From: Candidatus Binatia bacterium
GTDB taxonomy: Bacteria; Desulfobacterota; Binatia; HRBIN30
Length of the DNA stretch: 64,000 nucleotides
Direction: 5' to 3'
Assembly: GCA_023150935.1 (NCBI GenBank)
Contig: JAKLJW010000004.1
Location: forward strand, 62,001-126,000
The translations under genes and the position numbers were made by a program. Of the stretch, positions 37,076 to 47,584 are shown one piece after another. The notes beneath the pieces are model-generated. The model saw only the letters and a list, made by a program, of their open reading frames with translations, ran no database searches and was not told the origin of the DNA. Numbering within the stretch: position 1 is the first letter of the stretch; each line of letters starts with the position of its first letter.

Positions 37076-37489
37076 ATGCACGATCTCGATATCGGCGACG
37101 AACTGGCGACGGAGTCGTTGACGCTGAGCGGCGACCGGGTGCGGGCGTATGCGGAGATCGCCAACATGCCCGGGGCGCGGTTCAGCAGCGACGAGGAGGC
37201 ACGGAAGGAGGGACTGCCGGGGCAGATCGTGCCGGGAAACATGAGCCTGGCTTTGTTTTCCGGGCTACTCTCGCGATCGATTCCGGACGGGCGGATAGAG
37301 CGTCTGAGCGCCACGTTTCGCGCGCTGGTTCGTCCGGGGCAGCCGCTCGTGCTGCGGGGCGTAGTCACCGAGAAGCGCCACGCAGAAGAGGGCGACACTC
37401 GTCTCGAGTGCGACCTGGTGATGGAGAACGCCGAGGGGGAGCGACTCGTGACCGGGACGGCGACGGTCAGGCTACGGCTTGGCGGCTGA
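37076..37489 (+). CDS. Hot-dog fold protein, MaoC-like
   Basis: 137 aa, ATG 37076 after [27 protein letters not shown] replaces the usual GDxNPxH segment, so both catalytic residues of MaoC hydratases are missing, while [45 protein letters not shown] and the C-terminal strand keep the fold. It should pair with the previous hot-dog protein. Its 3' end overlaps rplS on the other strand by 18 nt (convergent). Confidence 0.77.
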   Translation: MHDLDIGDELATESLTLSGDRVRAYAEIANMPGARFSSDEEARKEGLPGQIVPGNMSLALFSGLLSRSIPDGRIERLSATFRALVRPGQPLVLRGVVTEKRHAEEGDTRLECDLVMENAEGERLVTGTATVRLRLGG

Positions 37490-37858
37490 ACTGGCGGCCG
37501 CGGTTCCGGGCCTGGCGGTGGTCTTTTCCTCGATGCGGGCCGCCTTACCGGAGCGTTGGCGCAGGTAGTACAGCTTGGCGCGGCGCACGAGGCCGCGGGT
37601 AACCACTTCGATCTTGTCGATGCGCGGGGAGTGGACCGGGAAGGTTCGCTCCACACCGACGCCGTAGGACACCTTGCGGACCGTAAACGTCTCACGGGTC
37701 GAGCTGCCGCTGCGCCGCAGGACGAAGCCCTCGAACACCTGGACTCGTTCCTTCTCGCCCTCGATGACCTTCACGTGGACGCGCAAAGTGTCCCCGGGTT
37801 TGAAGGATGGGATGTCGGTGCGCAACTGGGCGCTCTCGATTGCGTCGATTACGTTCAT
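37472..37858 (-). CDS. rplS: 50S ribosomal protein L19
   Basis: 128 aa. I use ATG 37858 because AGGTGG precedes it by ~6 nt; an in-frame GTG lies 9 nt upstream. The sequence has the L19 hallmarks: [47 protein letters not shown] and [17 protein letters not shown]-terminal tail of ~15 Ala/Thr/Pro-rich residues is extra. Last gene of the ffh-rpsP-khpA-rimM-trmD-MTase-rplS group. Confidence 0.96.
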   Translation of the reverse strand: MNVIDAIESAQLRTDIPSFKPGDTLRVHVKVIEGEKERVQVFEGFVLRRSGSSTRETFTVRKVSYGVGVERTFPVHSPRIDKIEVVTRGLVRRAKLYYLRQRSGKAARIEEKTTARPGTAAASSAAKP

Positions 37859-37900
37859 GACGGCCACCTCGCGGCAGGAATTCGAAGCGGAGATGGGTGT

Positions 37901-38461
37901 TTAGCGTGCGCCCCGGAGGCGGTCAAGCATGATTGCCGCGGCGGCGCGTACCGACAGGTGATTGTAGTCGGTGGGGCCGGAGATGGGTTCGAGGGCGAGG
38001 TCGGCGCGGGCGAGGATCTCCGGCGCGAGACCCCAGCCGGTTCCGAGCACAAGGAGGTGAGGTTCGTCGCTGGTGTCGAGGCGGGCGCGCAGGGTTGCGA
38101 ACGACACGCGGTTGGCTCCCGGGCGCGCGGAGGTTACGACGACGCACGGACGGCGACCGGTCAGGCGTTCGACCGTGAGTAGAGTGGTATCGAGGTCCTG
38201 TTCGAGGCTGACCAGTTCGAGGGCCTCTTTGCGGGTGACGTTGTAGGTGCCGCCGAAGCCGGTGTCCCAGTGTTCGAGGATCTTTGCCGCGAGGATGCGC
38301 AGGGGGCGGGTCGGTGTGGCGACGAAGAACGCGCGGACGCCGTAAGTCCTGGCGGACCTGGCAATGTCGTGGATGTCCATGTTCGTCACCGCGGTGGTGA
38401 CGACGATGCCGTTCTTGTCGATTACGGGATAGTGCAAGATGACGACGAACAGCTCAGCCAT
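37901..38461 (-). CDS. SPOUT-type RNA methyltransferase
   Basis: 186 aa from ATG 38461, overlapping the trmD stop by 8 nt. It begins [18 protein letters not shown] and has [21 protein letters not shown], and the C-terminal knot region [14 protein letters not shown] and [20 protein letters not shown], typical of a SPOUT trefoil SAM-binding site. The family occupies this place between trmD and rplS in Geobacter-type genomes and is annotated only as RNA methyltransferase. The modified nucleotide is unknown. Confidence 0.83.
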   Translation of the reverse strand: MAELFVVILHYPVIDKNGIVVTTAVTNMDIHDIARSARTYGVRAFFVATPTRPLRILAAKILEHWDTGFGGTYNVTRKEALELVSLEQDLDTTLLTVERLTGRRPCVVVTSARPGANRVSFATLRARLDTSDEPHLLVLGTGWGLAPEILARADLALEPISGPTDYNHLSVRAAAAIMLDRLRGAR

Positions 38462-39188
38462 TGCGGGACCTGTCGAGGCCGGCGAGCAGGGCGCGATCTT
38501 CGTCCGACAAGCGGGCGTTGACGAGCAGGTCGGGGCGCCGTTCGAGGGTGCGGCGCAGGGATTGTTCCCGGCGCCAGCGAGCGATGGCGGCATGGTCGCC
38601 GGAGAGCAGCACGTCGGGTACGCGCTGGCCGCGGAACTCGGGCGGGCGGGTGTAGTGCGGATACTCGAGCAAACCGTCGGCGAAGGACTCCTCGACAACC
38701 GAGCGGGGGCCGCCGAGCACACCGGGGACGAGGCGGCTCACGGCATCGATGACCGCGAGCGCCGCGACCTCGCCGCCGGAGAGGACGAAGTCGCCGATCG
38801 ACAGTTCGGCGTCGACGAAGGATCGGACTCTTTCGTCGACACCTTCGTAGCGGCCGCAGACCAGGGCGACCGCCGGTTCGGTGGCGAGTGCGACGGCACG
38901 CTCTTGAGTGAACCGGTGGCCTTGCGGCGAGAGCAGTATGCGGCGCGGGGCTACGGGTCCGGTACCGAGGGCTTCAAGCGCGGCGACCATCGGCTCGGGT
39001 TTCATTACCATGCCGTCGCCGCCCCCGTAGGGGGTGTCATCGGTGACGCGGTGCTTGTCGGTGGCGTAGTCGCGGATGTTGTGCAGATGGAAGGTGAGGG
39101 CGCCGCGTTCCTGGCCTTTGCGAAGCATGGAGGCCGACAGCGGTGAGGCGAAGAACTCCGGAAAGAGCGTGAGGATGTGGAAGTCCAT
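38454..39188 (-). CDS. trmD: tRNA (guanine37-N1)-methyltransferase
   Basis: 244 aa TrmD, which methylates G37 next to the anticodon to prevent frameshifting. The N-terminus [30 protein letters not shown], the knot segment [13 protein letters not shown] and [23 protein letters not shown] are diagnostic. ATG shares one base with the rimM stop, and the 3' end overlaps the RNA methyltransferase gene. Confidence 0.97.
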   Translation of the reverse strand: MDFHILTLFPEFFASPLSASMLRKGQERGALTFHLHNIRDYATDKHRVTDDTPYGGGDGMVMKPEPMVAALEALGTGPVAPRRILLSPQGHRFTQERAVALATEPAVALVCGRYEGVDERVRSFVDAELSIGDFVLSGGEVAALAVIDAVSRLVPGVLGGPRSVVEESFADGLLEYPHYTRPPEFRGQRVPDVLLSGDHAAIARWRREQSLRRTLERRPDLLVNARLSDEDRALLAGLDRSRNG

Positions 39189-39703
39189 CAGATGTCGAGC
39201 AGGCCCGGCGGCGGGTCGATGACGATGCGGCCGCCCTGCACATCGATTTCCTTGACGATGTCGGCGACGAGGGGGACGAGGTGTTCGCGGGAATCGGCGC
39301 GGACGACGCAGACATCCGCGCTTGGCAGGGGCATTATCTCAACTACCGTCCCCACGGCGGTGCCGTCGAGGGTGACCATGGCAAGGCCGAGGATCTGACG
39401 GTGATAGACCTCGCCGGGGTCGGGTGCGGGCAGTGCGGAGGCGGGCACGCACACCTCGGCGCCGACGAGGGTTTCGGCGGCGGTCATCGACGTACAGTCC
39501 TCCAGCGTAAGGAGTTGAAGGTGTTTGTGCGGGCGGACGGCGATGACGCGCCGAGGCTGTTCGGCGCCGTTCTGGCGCAGGATGACGATCGAACCGGCCT
39601 TGACCGTAGTGGAGGTCGGATTGAAAGGTGCGAAGCGGATTTCGCCGCGGATACCGTGTGGCTTAACCACCTTGCCCAGCGACACGAGTGTCTCGTCGGT
39701 CAC
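39188..39703 (-). CDS. rimM: 16S rRNA processing factor RimM
   Basis: 171 aa from GTG 39703, chosen because homologues start just before [16 protein letters not shown]; an upstream ATG at 39763 would add 20 unrelated residues. It has an N-terminal beta-barrel and a C-terminal PRC-barrel ([24 protein letters not shown] ... [23 protein letters not shown]). RimM binds S19 and helps 30S head maturation. No strong Shine-Dalgarno precedes the GTG; translation may be coupled weakly. Confidence 0.93.
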   Translation of the reverse strand: MTDETLVSLGKVVKPHGIRGEIRFAPFNPTSTTVKAGSIVILRQNGAEQPRRVIAVRPHKHLQLLTLEDCTSMTAAETLVGAEVCVPASALPAPDPGEVYHRQILGLAMVTLDGTAVGTVVEIMPLPSADVCVVRADSREHLVPLVADIVKEIDVQGGRIVIDPPPGLLDI

Positions 39704-39784
39704 GGCGAGTTCTCGAAGGGCGTGGGGGGCCGCGAACGCCCACGCCGGGCGGCGGTGCCGCACCGGCGGGGGCGGAGAGCGGCG

Positions 39785-40021
39785 TTACTTGTCCTCGACA
39801 ATTTCGAGCACCACCTTGCGGTTGGTGCGCGAGGCGGCGGCCGTGAGAATGGTGCGAATGGATTTTGCGGTACGCCCCTGTTTACCGATGATGCGCCCGA
39901 GGTCCTCCTTGGCGACCTTCAATTCGAAGACGGAGGCGGTATCGCCCTGCGTCTCCTTGACCTCGACCGCGTCCGGGTCGCTTACCAGCGAGCGGGCGAG
40001 GAACACCACGAGATCTTTCAT
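39785..40021 (-). CDS. khpA: KH-domain RNA-binding protein KhpA
   Basis: 78 aa, almost entirely one KH domain with the GxxG loop in GRIIGKQGRTAKSIRTIL. KhpA proteins bind RNA and often pair with KhpB/Jag. It overlaps rpsP by 4 nt (ATGA) as in many bacteria. Confidence 0.95.
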   Translation of the reverse strand: MKDLVVFLARSLVSDPDAVEVKETQGDTASVFELKVAKEDLGRIIGKQGRTAKSIRTILTAAASRTNRKVVLEIVEDK

Positions 40022-40329
40022 GTCTGGGTCTCTCCGGGGTCAGGATTGGTGGCCGTAGAGATCGCCTCGCTCGGGGGTGTGGAGAGCGCCTGCAGTCCGC
40101 TGCGTTTGAGAAGCTGACGAACGGTGAGGCTCGGCTGGGCGCCGCGCTGCAGCCAGTGGGTCAGCTTATCTTCCTTGATGACCACACGCGATGGGTTCTG
40201 CGAGGGGTCGTAAGTGCCGATCTGGTCGAGTCGCCGGCCGTCGCGCGGCGCGCGAGAGTCGGTAACGATAATGCGATAGTACGGGCGCTTCTTAGCGCCG
40301 TGCCGAGAGAGCCGAATCGCTGTTGCCAT
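40018..40329 (-). CDS. rpsP: 30S ribosomal protein S16
   Basis: 103 aa. MATAIRLSRHGAKKRPYYRIIVTDSRAPRDGR and IGTYDPSQNPSRVVIKEDKLTHWLQRGAQPS are diagnostic for S16. A ~20-residue acidic C-terminal tail is extra. It starts 36 nt after ffh in the same operon. Confidence 0.97.
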   Translation of the reverse strand: MATAIRLSRHGAKKRPYYRIIVTDSRAPRDGRRLDQIGTYDPSQNPSRVVIKEDKLTHWLQRGAQPSLTVRQLLKRSGLQALSTPPSEAISTATNPDPGETQT

Positions 40330-40365
40330 GGTTGGACTGTAATCCTTTCGAGTGGGGTGAGCAAT

Positions 40366-41697
40366 CTAGGTGGGGAGGCCCGGGGGCACACCGCGGCCCA
40401 TGAGCTTCCCCATCTGTTTCATGACCTTCTTGGTCTGCTGGAACTGTTTCAGCAGGCGGTTGACGTCAGATACCGAGACGCCGCTACCTTCCGCAATGCG
40501 GCGGCGGCGGCTGCCGTTGATAATGAGGTGATTACGGCGCTCTTCCTTGGTCATCGAGCCGATGATGGCCTCGACGCGTTTAATTTCGCTTTCGGCGTGG
40601 CTCATGTCCATACCCCGGGTGACTTTCTTCATGCCCGGGATCATGCCGAGGAGATCGCCCATGGATCCCATCTTGCGGACGACCTGGAGCTGTTCGCGGA
40701 AGTCTTCCAGGGTGAATTCGTTGCGGCGGAGTTTGCGTTCGAGGGCGAGCGCTTGTTTTTCGTCGTAGGCGCGCTCGGCCTTTTCGATGAGCGAGAGCAT
40801 GTCGCCCATGCCGAGGATACGCGACGCCATGCGGTCCGGGTAGAAGGGTTCGAGGGCGTCGAGTTTTTCGCCGGTGCCGACGAAGAGCACGGGGGCGCCG
40901 GTGACGGCGCGCACCGAGAGCACGGCGCCGCCGCGCGCGTCGCCGTCGAATTTGGTCAGCAAGACGCCGCTCAGATGCAATCGGTCGTTGAAGCCGCGGG
41001 CGACATTGACGGCATCCTGTCCGGTCATGGCGTCGACGACGAGCAGGATGTGATGAGGCGTAATGGCGGCCTTGAGTCGTTCGAGCTCCTGCATGAGCGG
41101 CTCGTCGATCTGCAGGCGGCCGGCGGTATCGATGAGTACGACGTCGTGGCCGTGATTGCCGGCGAAGGCGACGCCGGTGCGGCCGAGCTCGACGGGATCG
41201 TCGCCGGCGTGAGCGGGATGGATCGGGCAGTCGATCTGCCGGGCGAGGACGTTCAACTGTTCGATGGCGGCGGGCCGGTAGACGTCGGCCGGTACGAGAT
41301 ACGGGCGGCGGCCGAGGTCGGCTTTCAGGTAGCGAGCGAGTTTACCTACGCTGGTGGTCTTCCCCGAGCCGTTGAGGCCGACGACCATGATCGCCACCGG
41401 AGGGGAGGCGGAGAGGTCGAGCGGGGTCACGCTGCCGCCCATGACGGCGGTAAGCTCGTTGCGGACGATCTTGACGAACTGTTGGGTGGGGGTCAGGCTG
41501 GCGCGGACTTCTTCGCCGATCGCCTGGGTGCGGACGCGGTCGGTGAAGTCCTTGACGACCTGGAAGTTGACGTCGGCTTCGAGCAGCGCGAGGCGGACGT
41601 CGCGGACGGCATCCTCGATGTTGCGCTCGGTGATCTTCCCGAGGCCGCGCAGTTTGCGGATGGTCAGGTCGAATCTTTCGCTGAGCGCGTCGAACAT
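40366..41697 (-). CDS. ffh: Signal recognition particle protein Ffh
   Basis: 443 aa SRP54 GTPase from ATG 41697 (a long upstream frame extension is not homologous). N domain ~1-90; G domain with GLNGSGKTTSVGKLA (G1), DTAGRLQIDEPLM (G3), TKFDGDARGGA (G4) and GTGEKLDALEPF (G5); M domain with the Met-rich MGSMGDLLGMIPGMKK finger and a C-terminal RRRRIAEGSG RNA-binding segment. It targets nascent membrane proteins to FtsY. First gene of the operon down to rplS. Confidence 0.97.
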   Translation of the reverse strand: MFDALSERFDLTIRKLRGLGKITERNIEDAVRDVRLALLEADVNFQVVKDFTDRVRTQAIGEEVRASLTPTQQFVKIVRNELTAVMGGSVTPLDLSASPPVAIMVVGLNGSGKTTSVGKLARYLKADLGRRPYLVPADVYRPAAIEQLNVLARQIDCPIHPAHAGDDPVELGRTGVAFAGNHGHDVVLIDTAGRLQIDEPLMQELERLKAAITPHHILLVVDAMTGQDAVNVARGFNDRLHLSGVLLTKFDGDARGGAVLSVRAVTGAPVLFVGTGEKLDALEPFYPDRMASRILGMGDMLSLIEKAERAYDEKQALALERKLRRNEFTLEDFREQLQVVRKMGSMGDLLGMIPGMKKVTRGMDMSHAESEIKRVEAIIGSMTKEERRNHLIINGSRRRRIAEGSGVSVSDVNRLLKQFQQTKKVMKQMGKLMGRGVPPGLPT

Positions 41698-41902
41698 AGT
41701 TGACCGGGGTGGAGTCGATTGGGTTGGGGGTGCCGCGAAACTGAAACCGCTACTCAACGGGCTACCGGATGTCAATGGGCGTGGGGCCGTTGTTCGCGGG
41801 TCGTCCGATTGGTTCTGTCGTCCGATTGGTTCTTGAAACTTGCGGTACGCCTTGGTCACATGTGGGGGAACGCAGCTTCCTGCGGTCGTCGCACGCCTCG
41901 AT

Positions 41903-44900
41903 ATGCGCCCAGCGTTTCCAGCCAGAGCCTCCACGCCGGACCCGACTCTCGACGTATGGACACCGGCTTTCGTCGGCCGGGCGCACGAGCTGGGCGTTTT
42001 GGAGGCGGCGCGGCTGGCGGTGCAGGGGGGCGAGAGCCGTATCGTCCTGGTTGCCGGCGAGCCCGGCATCGGTAAGACGCGGCTGGTGACCGAGGCGCTG
42101 GCGCTGGTGCAGCAAGGCGGGGTTCGGGTGTTGCGCAGCCGGTGCTGGGAGGGGGGCGGTGCCCCGGCTTTCTGGCCCTGGGTGCAGCTCCTGCGGGGCA
42201 TCGTCGACGCTCCGGGTGCGGCCAGGGTGCTGGCGAACGTGGGGGTTGCGGCCGGCGATCTGGTACTGCTGCTGCCGGAGATCGAGGGGCATGTGAAGGC
42301 TCCGCCGACTCCGCCGGCGCTGGACGCGGAGCAGGCCCGTTTCCGGATGTTCGAAACGGTACTGTCGCTGCTCAAAGCCGCCGGCGCGCAGAGGCCAATG
42401 GCGCTCTGGGTGGACGATCTGCACGCGGCCGATGCGCCGTCGCTGGAACTCCTGCGGTTTGTGGCCGCGCACCTGTCGTTTCCGGGATTGCTGCTGGTCG
42501 CCTGCTACCGGGATACCGAGGTGGTGGTGGCGGAGAAGTTCCAGCGTGCCCTGACGGCGATGCTTCGAGCTCCGCAGTGCAAGCGCTTGCATCTGAGCGG
42601 ACTCGACGCGACGGACGTCGGTACCGTGGTCGGGGAAGCGCTTGGAATCGAGCCGCCGGCCGGCCTTGTCGAGGAGTTACGCGCGCGCACCGACGGCAAT
42701 GCTCTGCTGGTCACCGAGCTGACACGGGCGCTGGTCGACCGCCGACACGCCGATGCGGACGATTGGCGGGAGGTTGTCGCCCGCGTACCGCCCACGTTGC
42801 GTGACGTCATCGGTTCGCGTCTTGCCGAGTTGTCCGCGGAATCGCGGAAGGTGTTGGAGGCGGCCTCGGTTGCCGGTCGCGATTTCGAGGTTTCGTCGGT
42901 GGCGGCGGTGACGCGGCTGGAAACGGGCGCGGTGTTTGCGGCGCTCGATCGCGCCGCACGGCTGGGGATGGTGATGCCGGTGCAGGAGGCGGCCGATCGT
43001 TTCCGCTTCGCGCACGCGTTGATACTCGACTGCGTTTACGCGGGGGTGGCGCCCGCTTCCCGGATGACGTTCCATCGCGGTCTCGCGGTCACGCTGGCGG
43101 CGCGATACGGGGACCGGGACGGACAGCATCTGGCCGCGATCGCGCATCACTTCGGTGCCGCGGGCGGGTTGGAGGATCGGCGCGAGGCGTTCGCGTACCT
43201 GCTGCGGGCCGGCAAGCATGCGCGGCGTCTTCTGGCGTTCGAGGAGGCGGCGGAGCACTTCACGCGTGCGCTCGAGATCGCCCCGGACGACGATTCGGTG
43301 CGCTTCGAGGTTCTGTCCGCGCTTGCCGACGCCCAGCGCAACGCCAGTCAGCCGCAGACCGCGCGAGAAACGGCGCAACTGCTGCTGGAGATTGCCCGCA
43401 AGGTTGGCGACCCGGAGCTGTGTGCCCGGGCGGCGCTGGCCTATGCCGGTCCCCCAATTCTGGGTCAGCCCGATCCGGAGGTTATCTCGGTTCTCGAGTG
43501 GGCGCTCGCGCGTATGGCCGGAATCGAGAGCCCCTCGCACGTGCGTTTATTGGCCCGCATGGTGAGTGCCTTATCGCTGGCGCCATCGCAGGAAAGGCGG
43601 GCGGCGTTGGCGCGCACCGCGCTCGACATGGCAGCGCGCATCGACGACTTCGAGGGTCATACGGCGGCGGTCTTTGCGGCGCATGACGTACTATGGCTTC
43701 CGGACCGCTCTCTTAACGTCGTGCAGTGGATGGACCTGATAAGCGGATATGCGGCGGATAGAGGTCACGGAGAGGTCGAGGCTCTGGCACAGCTACTGCG
43801 GTTCACCCTCGTGTTGCGGGAAGGAGATATGGAAGCAGCGGCCAGCAATGCCGATCGTTGCGCCGCATTGGCGGACGAATTACGCCAGCCCCGTCATTCC
43901 TGGCAGGTCACCGCGATGCAAGCCACACTGGCAGTGGTGGAGGGCCGGTTCGCGGACGCGCAAAGGCGAGCAAGTGAGGCGCTCGCTATCGGGTGTGGCG
44001 GCAATATTGCGCTCGCGGAATTCTACTACGTAGCGCACATGATGGGCATTCTCCGCGATGTCGGAGGTCTTCGAGGCATTGTTCAGAGGGTGCGGACACT
44101 GGCGCGGCTGTACCCGGAGATGTGCGTCTGGGAAATGGCGCTCTTGTTCGTAGAAGCGGAGACGGATCGGCTGGACCGGGTCCAGCGGATGCTCCAGAGA
44201 CTGTCCGTCGACGAGATCTCGAACAACTTTTATTGGCTGCTTTCCTGCGGCCTGCTTGCCGAAGCTGTCGCCAGGGTCGGCCATGCGGGCTTGGCGCCCG
44301 ATCTTTACGACGCGATCCATCAATATGACGGGCAGGTCCTTTCGATTGGAGTGGCTGCTTATCTCGGACCCGTCGCGCGTTACCTCGCCCTGCTTGCAGC
44401 GGTCAGTGGCCGACACGAAGTTGCGCAGGAGCATTTTGCGTCGGCGCTCGATACGGCGCAGCGCATGAAGGCTGTGCCAATGGTCGCTCGCATCAAATAC
44501 GAATGGGCCGCGAGTCTGGTGCAAGCCGGCTATTCCTTGACCGCTCCGGAGGTGGTGGTTCTCGTCGACGGTGCGCGAGAGCTGGCGCGGCGCCTCAGGA
44601 TGCGTCCGTTGTTGCGGCGTTTGGAGCGGTTCGGGCTTACGCTTGATACTCCGACTCAGGCATCGATGCCCGCAACGCGACGGGTCAAGGGCTTTGGGGC
44701 AGCCTCTAACGGATCGGTTCCGCGAGAGAGCGTCGAGCGGTACTTCAGCCGCGACGGCGATGGTTGGGTGCTCGGTGGCGCCGATCGTAGCTTTCGGCTC
44801 CGCGATACGCGGGGCCTGCGCTATCTTGCCTGGTTGGTGCAATATCCGGGGCGGGAGGTGCACGTGCTCGAGCTGGTCGGGGCGGATTCCGGGACGCCGG

Positions 44901-45322
44901 CGGCTGGTGGCGTGGGAGCGCGCGGGGCGGCCGTGGCCGCGGGTCTGACGATCGGTGGCGGGGGTATGGGGCCGATCGTCGACCTCGATGCCCGCCGGGC
45001 GTATCGCGAGCGGCTACGCGATCTGCGGGACCGGTTGGCGGAGGCGGAGGCCAACTGCGACCTCGGGCGCATGAGCGCCGCTCGCGAGGAGATCCGACAC
45101 CTCTCGCGCCAACTCGCAACCGGCGGCGGGATCGAAGGCGAAGGGGCGGGCGCCGGTTCCGCAACCGAGCGCGCGCGTATCAGTGTGCGCAACAACATCG
45201 CCAACGCCCTGGCGCGCATTGCCCGGCACGATACCGACCTCTGGCGCCACCTTGCCAACAGCGTCAAGACGGGCACCTTTTGCAGCTACGAACCGGAACG
45301 TCCGGTTCGGTGGCGATTCTGA
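41903..45322 (+). CDS. Large AAA (STAND-like) ATPase with TPR region and a conserved C-terminal module
   Basis: 1139 aa from ATG 41903. FVGRAHELGVLEAARL followed by Walker A AGEPGIGKT (51-59) and Walker B LWVDD (168-172) defines an AfsR/LuxR-LAL-type AAA_16 ATPase. The middle ~500-900 is helical and TPR-like. The C-terminal ~180 residues contain LRDTRGLRYLAWLVQYPGREVHVLELVG, a Glu/Arg-rich coiled coil and SVRNNIANALARI...LANSVKTGTFCSY; this module recurs in large actinobacterial-type AAA regulators but has no named function. No LuxR HTH is visible. Likely a signal-responsive regulator; it points at the histidine kinase (convergent). Confidence 0.75.
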   Translation: MRPAFPARASTPDPTLDVWTPAFVGRAHELGVLEAARLAVQGGESRIVLVAGEPGIGKTRLVTEALALVQQGGVRVLRSRCWEGGGAPAFWPWVQLLRGIVDAPGAARVLANVGVAAGDLVLLLPEIEGHVKAPPTPPALDAEQARFRMFETVLSLLKAAGAQRPMALWVDDLHAADAPSLELLRFVAAHLSFPGLLLVACYRDTEVVVAEKFQRALTAMLRAPQCKRLHLSGLDATDVGTVVGEALGIEPPAGLVEELRARTDGNALLVTELTRALVDRRHADADDWREVVARVPPTLRDVIGSRLAELSAESRKVLEAASVAGRDFEVSSVAAVTRLETGAVFAALDRAARLGMVMPVQEAADRFRFAHALILDCVYAGVAPASRMTFHRGLAVTLAARYGDRDGQHLAAIAHHFGAAGGLEDRREAFAYLLRAGKHARRLLAFEEAAEHFTRALEIAPDDDSVRFEVLSALADAQRNASQPQTARETAQLLLEIARKVGDPELCARAALAYAGPPILGQPDPEVISVLEWALARMAGIESPSHVRLLARMVSALSLAPSQERRAALARTALDMAARIDDFEGHTAAVFAAHDVLWLPDRSLNVVQWMDLISGYAADRGHGEVEALAQLLRFTLVLREGDMEAAASNADRCAALADELRQPRHSWQVTAMQATLAVVEGRFADAQRRASEALAIGCGGNIALAEFYYVAHMMGILRDVGGLRGIVQRVRTLARLYPEMCVWEMALLFVEAETDRLDRVQRMLQRLSVDEISNNFYWLLSCGLLAEAVARVGHAGLAPDLYDAIHQYDGQVLSIGVAAYLGPVARYLALLAAVSGRHEVAQEHFASALDTAQRMKAVPMVARIKYEWAASLVQAGYSLTAPEVVVLVDGARELARRLRMRPLLRRLERFGLTLDTPTQASMPATRRVKGFGAASNGSVPRESVERYFSRDGDGWVLGGADRSFRLRDTRGLRYLAWLVQYPGREVHVLELVGADSGTPAAGGVGARGAAVAAGLTIGGGGMGPIVDLDARRAYRERLRDLRDRLAEAEANCDLGRMSAAREEIRHLSRQLATGGGIEGEGAGAGSATERARISVRNNIANALARIARHDTDLWRHLANSVKTGTFCSYEPERPVRWRF

Positions 45323-45446
45323 CCTCCCGTCGCTGCCCGCTTTCGTGCCGCCTCGCTGTGCGGGAGTTGGTTCCTGCCGGAGACACCTGCAGCCTCGCCG
45401 GGAGCGGCGGGGAAAAAAGCAGCGGCGTCGTCCGGGGCGGCTTCGG

Positions 45447-47579
45447 TTACCCCTCGGCGGCAGCGGCGGCCGGTTGGGTGGCGTTGTGGTCGCTGGTGGG
45501 CAGGGAGACGAGGAAGCGGGTGCCGGCGCCCTCGCTGCTTTCGACGGCGATGAAACCGCCGTGTTCGGTGACGATCTGATTGGCGATGGTCAACCCGAGG
45601 CCGGTACCCTTGTCCTTGGTGGTGAAGAAGGGGTTGAAGACGTTCTCCAGGAGGTCGGCGGGGATGCCGGCGCCGGTATCGCGTACTTCGATCTGACCGC
45701 AGGGCTCGCCGTGATGCTCGGTGGGGCGGCAGAGCACCGTAACGTTGCCGTCGGGGGGGGTCGCCTGGATGGCGTTGAGCACGAGATTGATCAGCACCTG
45801 TTTGATCTGGTCGGCGTCGGCGAGCACGGGGCGCAGGCTGGGGTCGGGCACGTAGTCTAGGGCCACCTTGTGCTTGCGGGCCTCGGGGGCGAGCAGGGCC
45901 ACGACGCGGTCGGCGACCTCGTTGAGATCGATGGGGCCCACGGTGGGGGTGGGGGAGCGGGCGAAGGTGAGGAGCTCCGAGATGAGAGTGGTGATACGTT
46001 TGACCTCGCCGGAGGTGAGCGAAAGGAAGGTCGTAAGGAACTCCTCGTCGTGCAACCTTTCGGGGGCAAGTTGGAAGAAGGTCTGGATCGACACCAGGGG
46101 ATTGCGGATTTCGTGGGCGATGCCGGCGGCGAGGGTGCCGAGTGCGGAGAGGCGGTCGGAGCGGCGAATGATTTCCTGCGAGCGTTTGAGCTCTTCGTAG
46201 AGGCGGGCGTTTTCGAGGGCGATGGATGCCTGGGCGCCGAGGCCATCGAGGATCTGGAGTTCGCCGGAGAAGAACGCGTCGCGGGTGCGTTTGGCCCCGA
46301 GGGCCACGAAGCCGATCAGGTCGCCGCCGCCCTGGAGGGGAATGCATGCCTGCCAGCCGTTGCGCGTGCACACTTCGTGGACGCGCGGACGCTCGTCCCC
46401 GGTTGCGGTGGCCTCGATCTCCTCGCGCAGGGCGGCCTGACGGCGGCGGTGGAGTGCGGTCAGGAAGCCGTCGCTGTCGGCGAAATGATCGTCGGCGGGC
46501 GGAACGCCCAGCGCGTGGCTGACGGTAAAGACGCGGCCGGAGGGATTGCTGAGGGCAACGGCGACGCGATCGAGCCGCAGGGTTTCGCGCAGGGTAGCGG
46601 CGAGGTCCCGCACGAGCCGGTCGCGGTCGAGGATGCGGACCAGGGAGCCGGAGAACGCCATCAGGACGTTGCGGTCCTCGTACTTGGTGCGGAAGAGAGA
46701 TTGTTCCAGCCGCGTTTCGGCGCGCATTCTGAGCGCCGGAAACAGTACGCCGACAGTTATCAGCATGAGCAATATGGCGAAGGAGAAATCCGTGTGCACC
46801 TGGCCGAAGGAGGCTCGTTGAAGCCAGAGTGCCAGGACGAAGGCGGGGGCGATAAGCACCACTGCCACCCCTGCATAGGCAACCCCCTTGGTAACAACGA
46901 TGTCGATGTCGATTAGTCGGTGACGTATGATCGCGTAGGCGATCACCGCGGCCAGAGCCGCCGTGCCAAGTGGACCGAGGGGGTATACCGGGACCCCGTA
47001 GTTCCTCAGGAGGTTGGTGAGTGCGAGCGGAACGGCAACAATCGCGCCCCCTATCCAGAACCTAATGCGGACACGGGTCCTCAGATCGGACGTGTCGCGG
47101 TATCCGGCGGCAGCCGCGGCGACGGCAACCGCGAAGTTAATCAAGGTGGAGAGGGTAAAGAGGCCGAGCAGACGGGTTGGTTCCGATACCCATCCCATGG
47201 GCTCCTGGCGAAGACCCGAGACTAACAGGTCGCCGGCGTTGAGGATCGCGAGAAACGAGGAAAAGGCATAGTCTATCTGCAGGGCTCGTCGCCAACCGGG
47301 TCGCAGCGGGCCCCGGACCGCCAGCATGAGGTGCAGAATCGCCGGGGGAAGGAACATAACCGCCGTGCGGCAGATGCGGCTGAGTGAAAATGCAAGATTG
47401 TAGTTCTCCACGGATTGGAGGATGAAGAAGTTCAGGTTCCAGAAAACGAGAAGAATGGCGAGTACTACGAAGGCGGTTCGCAGGCTGTCGCGCTGTGCCC
47501 GTCGCGCCACGACGGCGGCGAGCACTAGGTTCGCAACGGCGGCTAAGAGTGGGGTGAGACCCGGCAGCGCGCGGATCAT
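45447..47579 (-). CDS. Membrane sensor histidine kinase with GAF domain
   Basis: 710 aa. About nine membrane segments in residues 1-310 form an unusual polytopic sensor, followed by a GAF domain (~325-460), a HisKA dimerisation domain with phosphoacceptor His489 in [12 protein letters not shown], and HATPase_c with N box [12 protein letters not shown]1 DTGAGIP and G2 [13 protein letters not shown]. The start is 5 nt after the FeeM-like stop, so the two are co-transcribed. No response regulator is in the window. A lipid or membrane-embedded ligand is plausible given its partner gene. Confidence 0.88.
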   Translation of the reverse strand: MIRALPGLTPLLAAVANLVLAAVVARRAQRDSLRTAFVVLAILLVFWNLNFFILQSVENYNLAFSLSRICRTAVMFLPPAILHLMLAVRGPLRPGWRRALQIDYAFSSFLAILNAGDLLVSGLRQEPMGWVSEPTRLLGLFTLSTLINFAVAVAAAAAGYRDTSDLRTRVRIRFWIGGAIVAVPLALTNLLRNYGVPVYPLGPLGTAALAAVIAYAIIRHRLIDIDIVVTKGVAYAGVAVVLIAPAFVLALWLQRASFGQVHTDFSFAILLMLITVGVLFPALRMRAETRLEQSLFRTKYEDRNVLMAFSGSLVRILDRDRLVRDLAATLRETLRLDRVAVALSNPSGRVFTVSHALGVPPADDHFADSDGFLTALHRRRQAALREEIEATATGDERPRVHEVCTRNGWQACIPLQGGGDLIGFVALGAKRTRDAFFSGELQILDGLGAQASIALENARLYEELKRSQEIIRRSDRLSALGTLAAGIAHEIRNPLVSIQTFFQLAPERLHDEEFLTTFLSLTSGEVKRITTLISELLTFARSPTPTVGPIDLNEVADRVVALLAPEARKHKVALDYVPDPSLRPVLADADQIKQVLINLVLNAIQATPPDGNVTVLCRPTEHHGEPCGQIEVRDTGAGIPADLLENVFNPFFTTKDKGTGLGLTIANQIVTEHGGFIAVESSEGAGTRFLVSLPTSDHNATQPAAAAAEG

Positions 47580-47584
47580 GGGAA

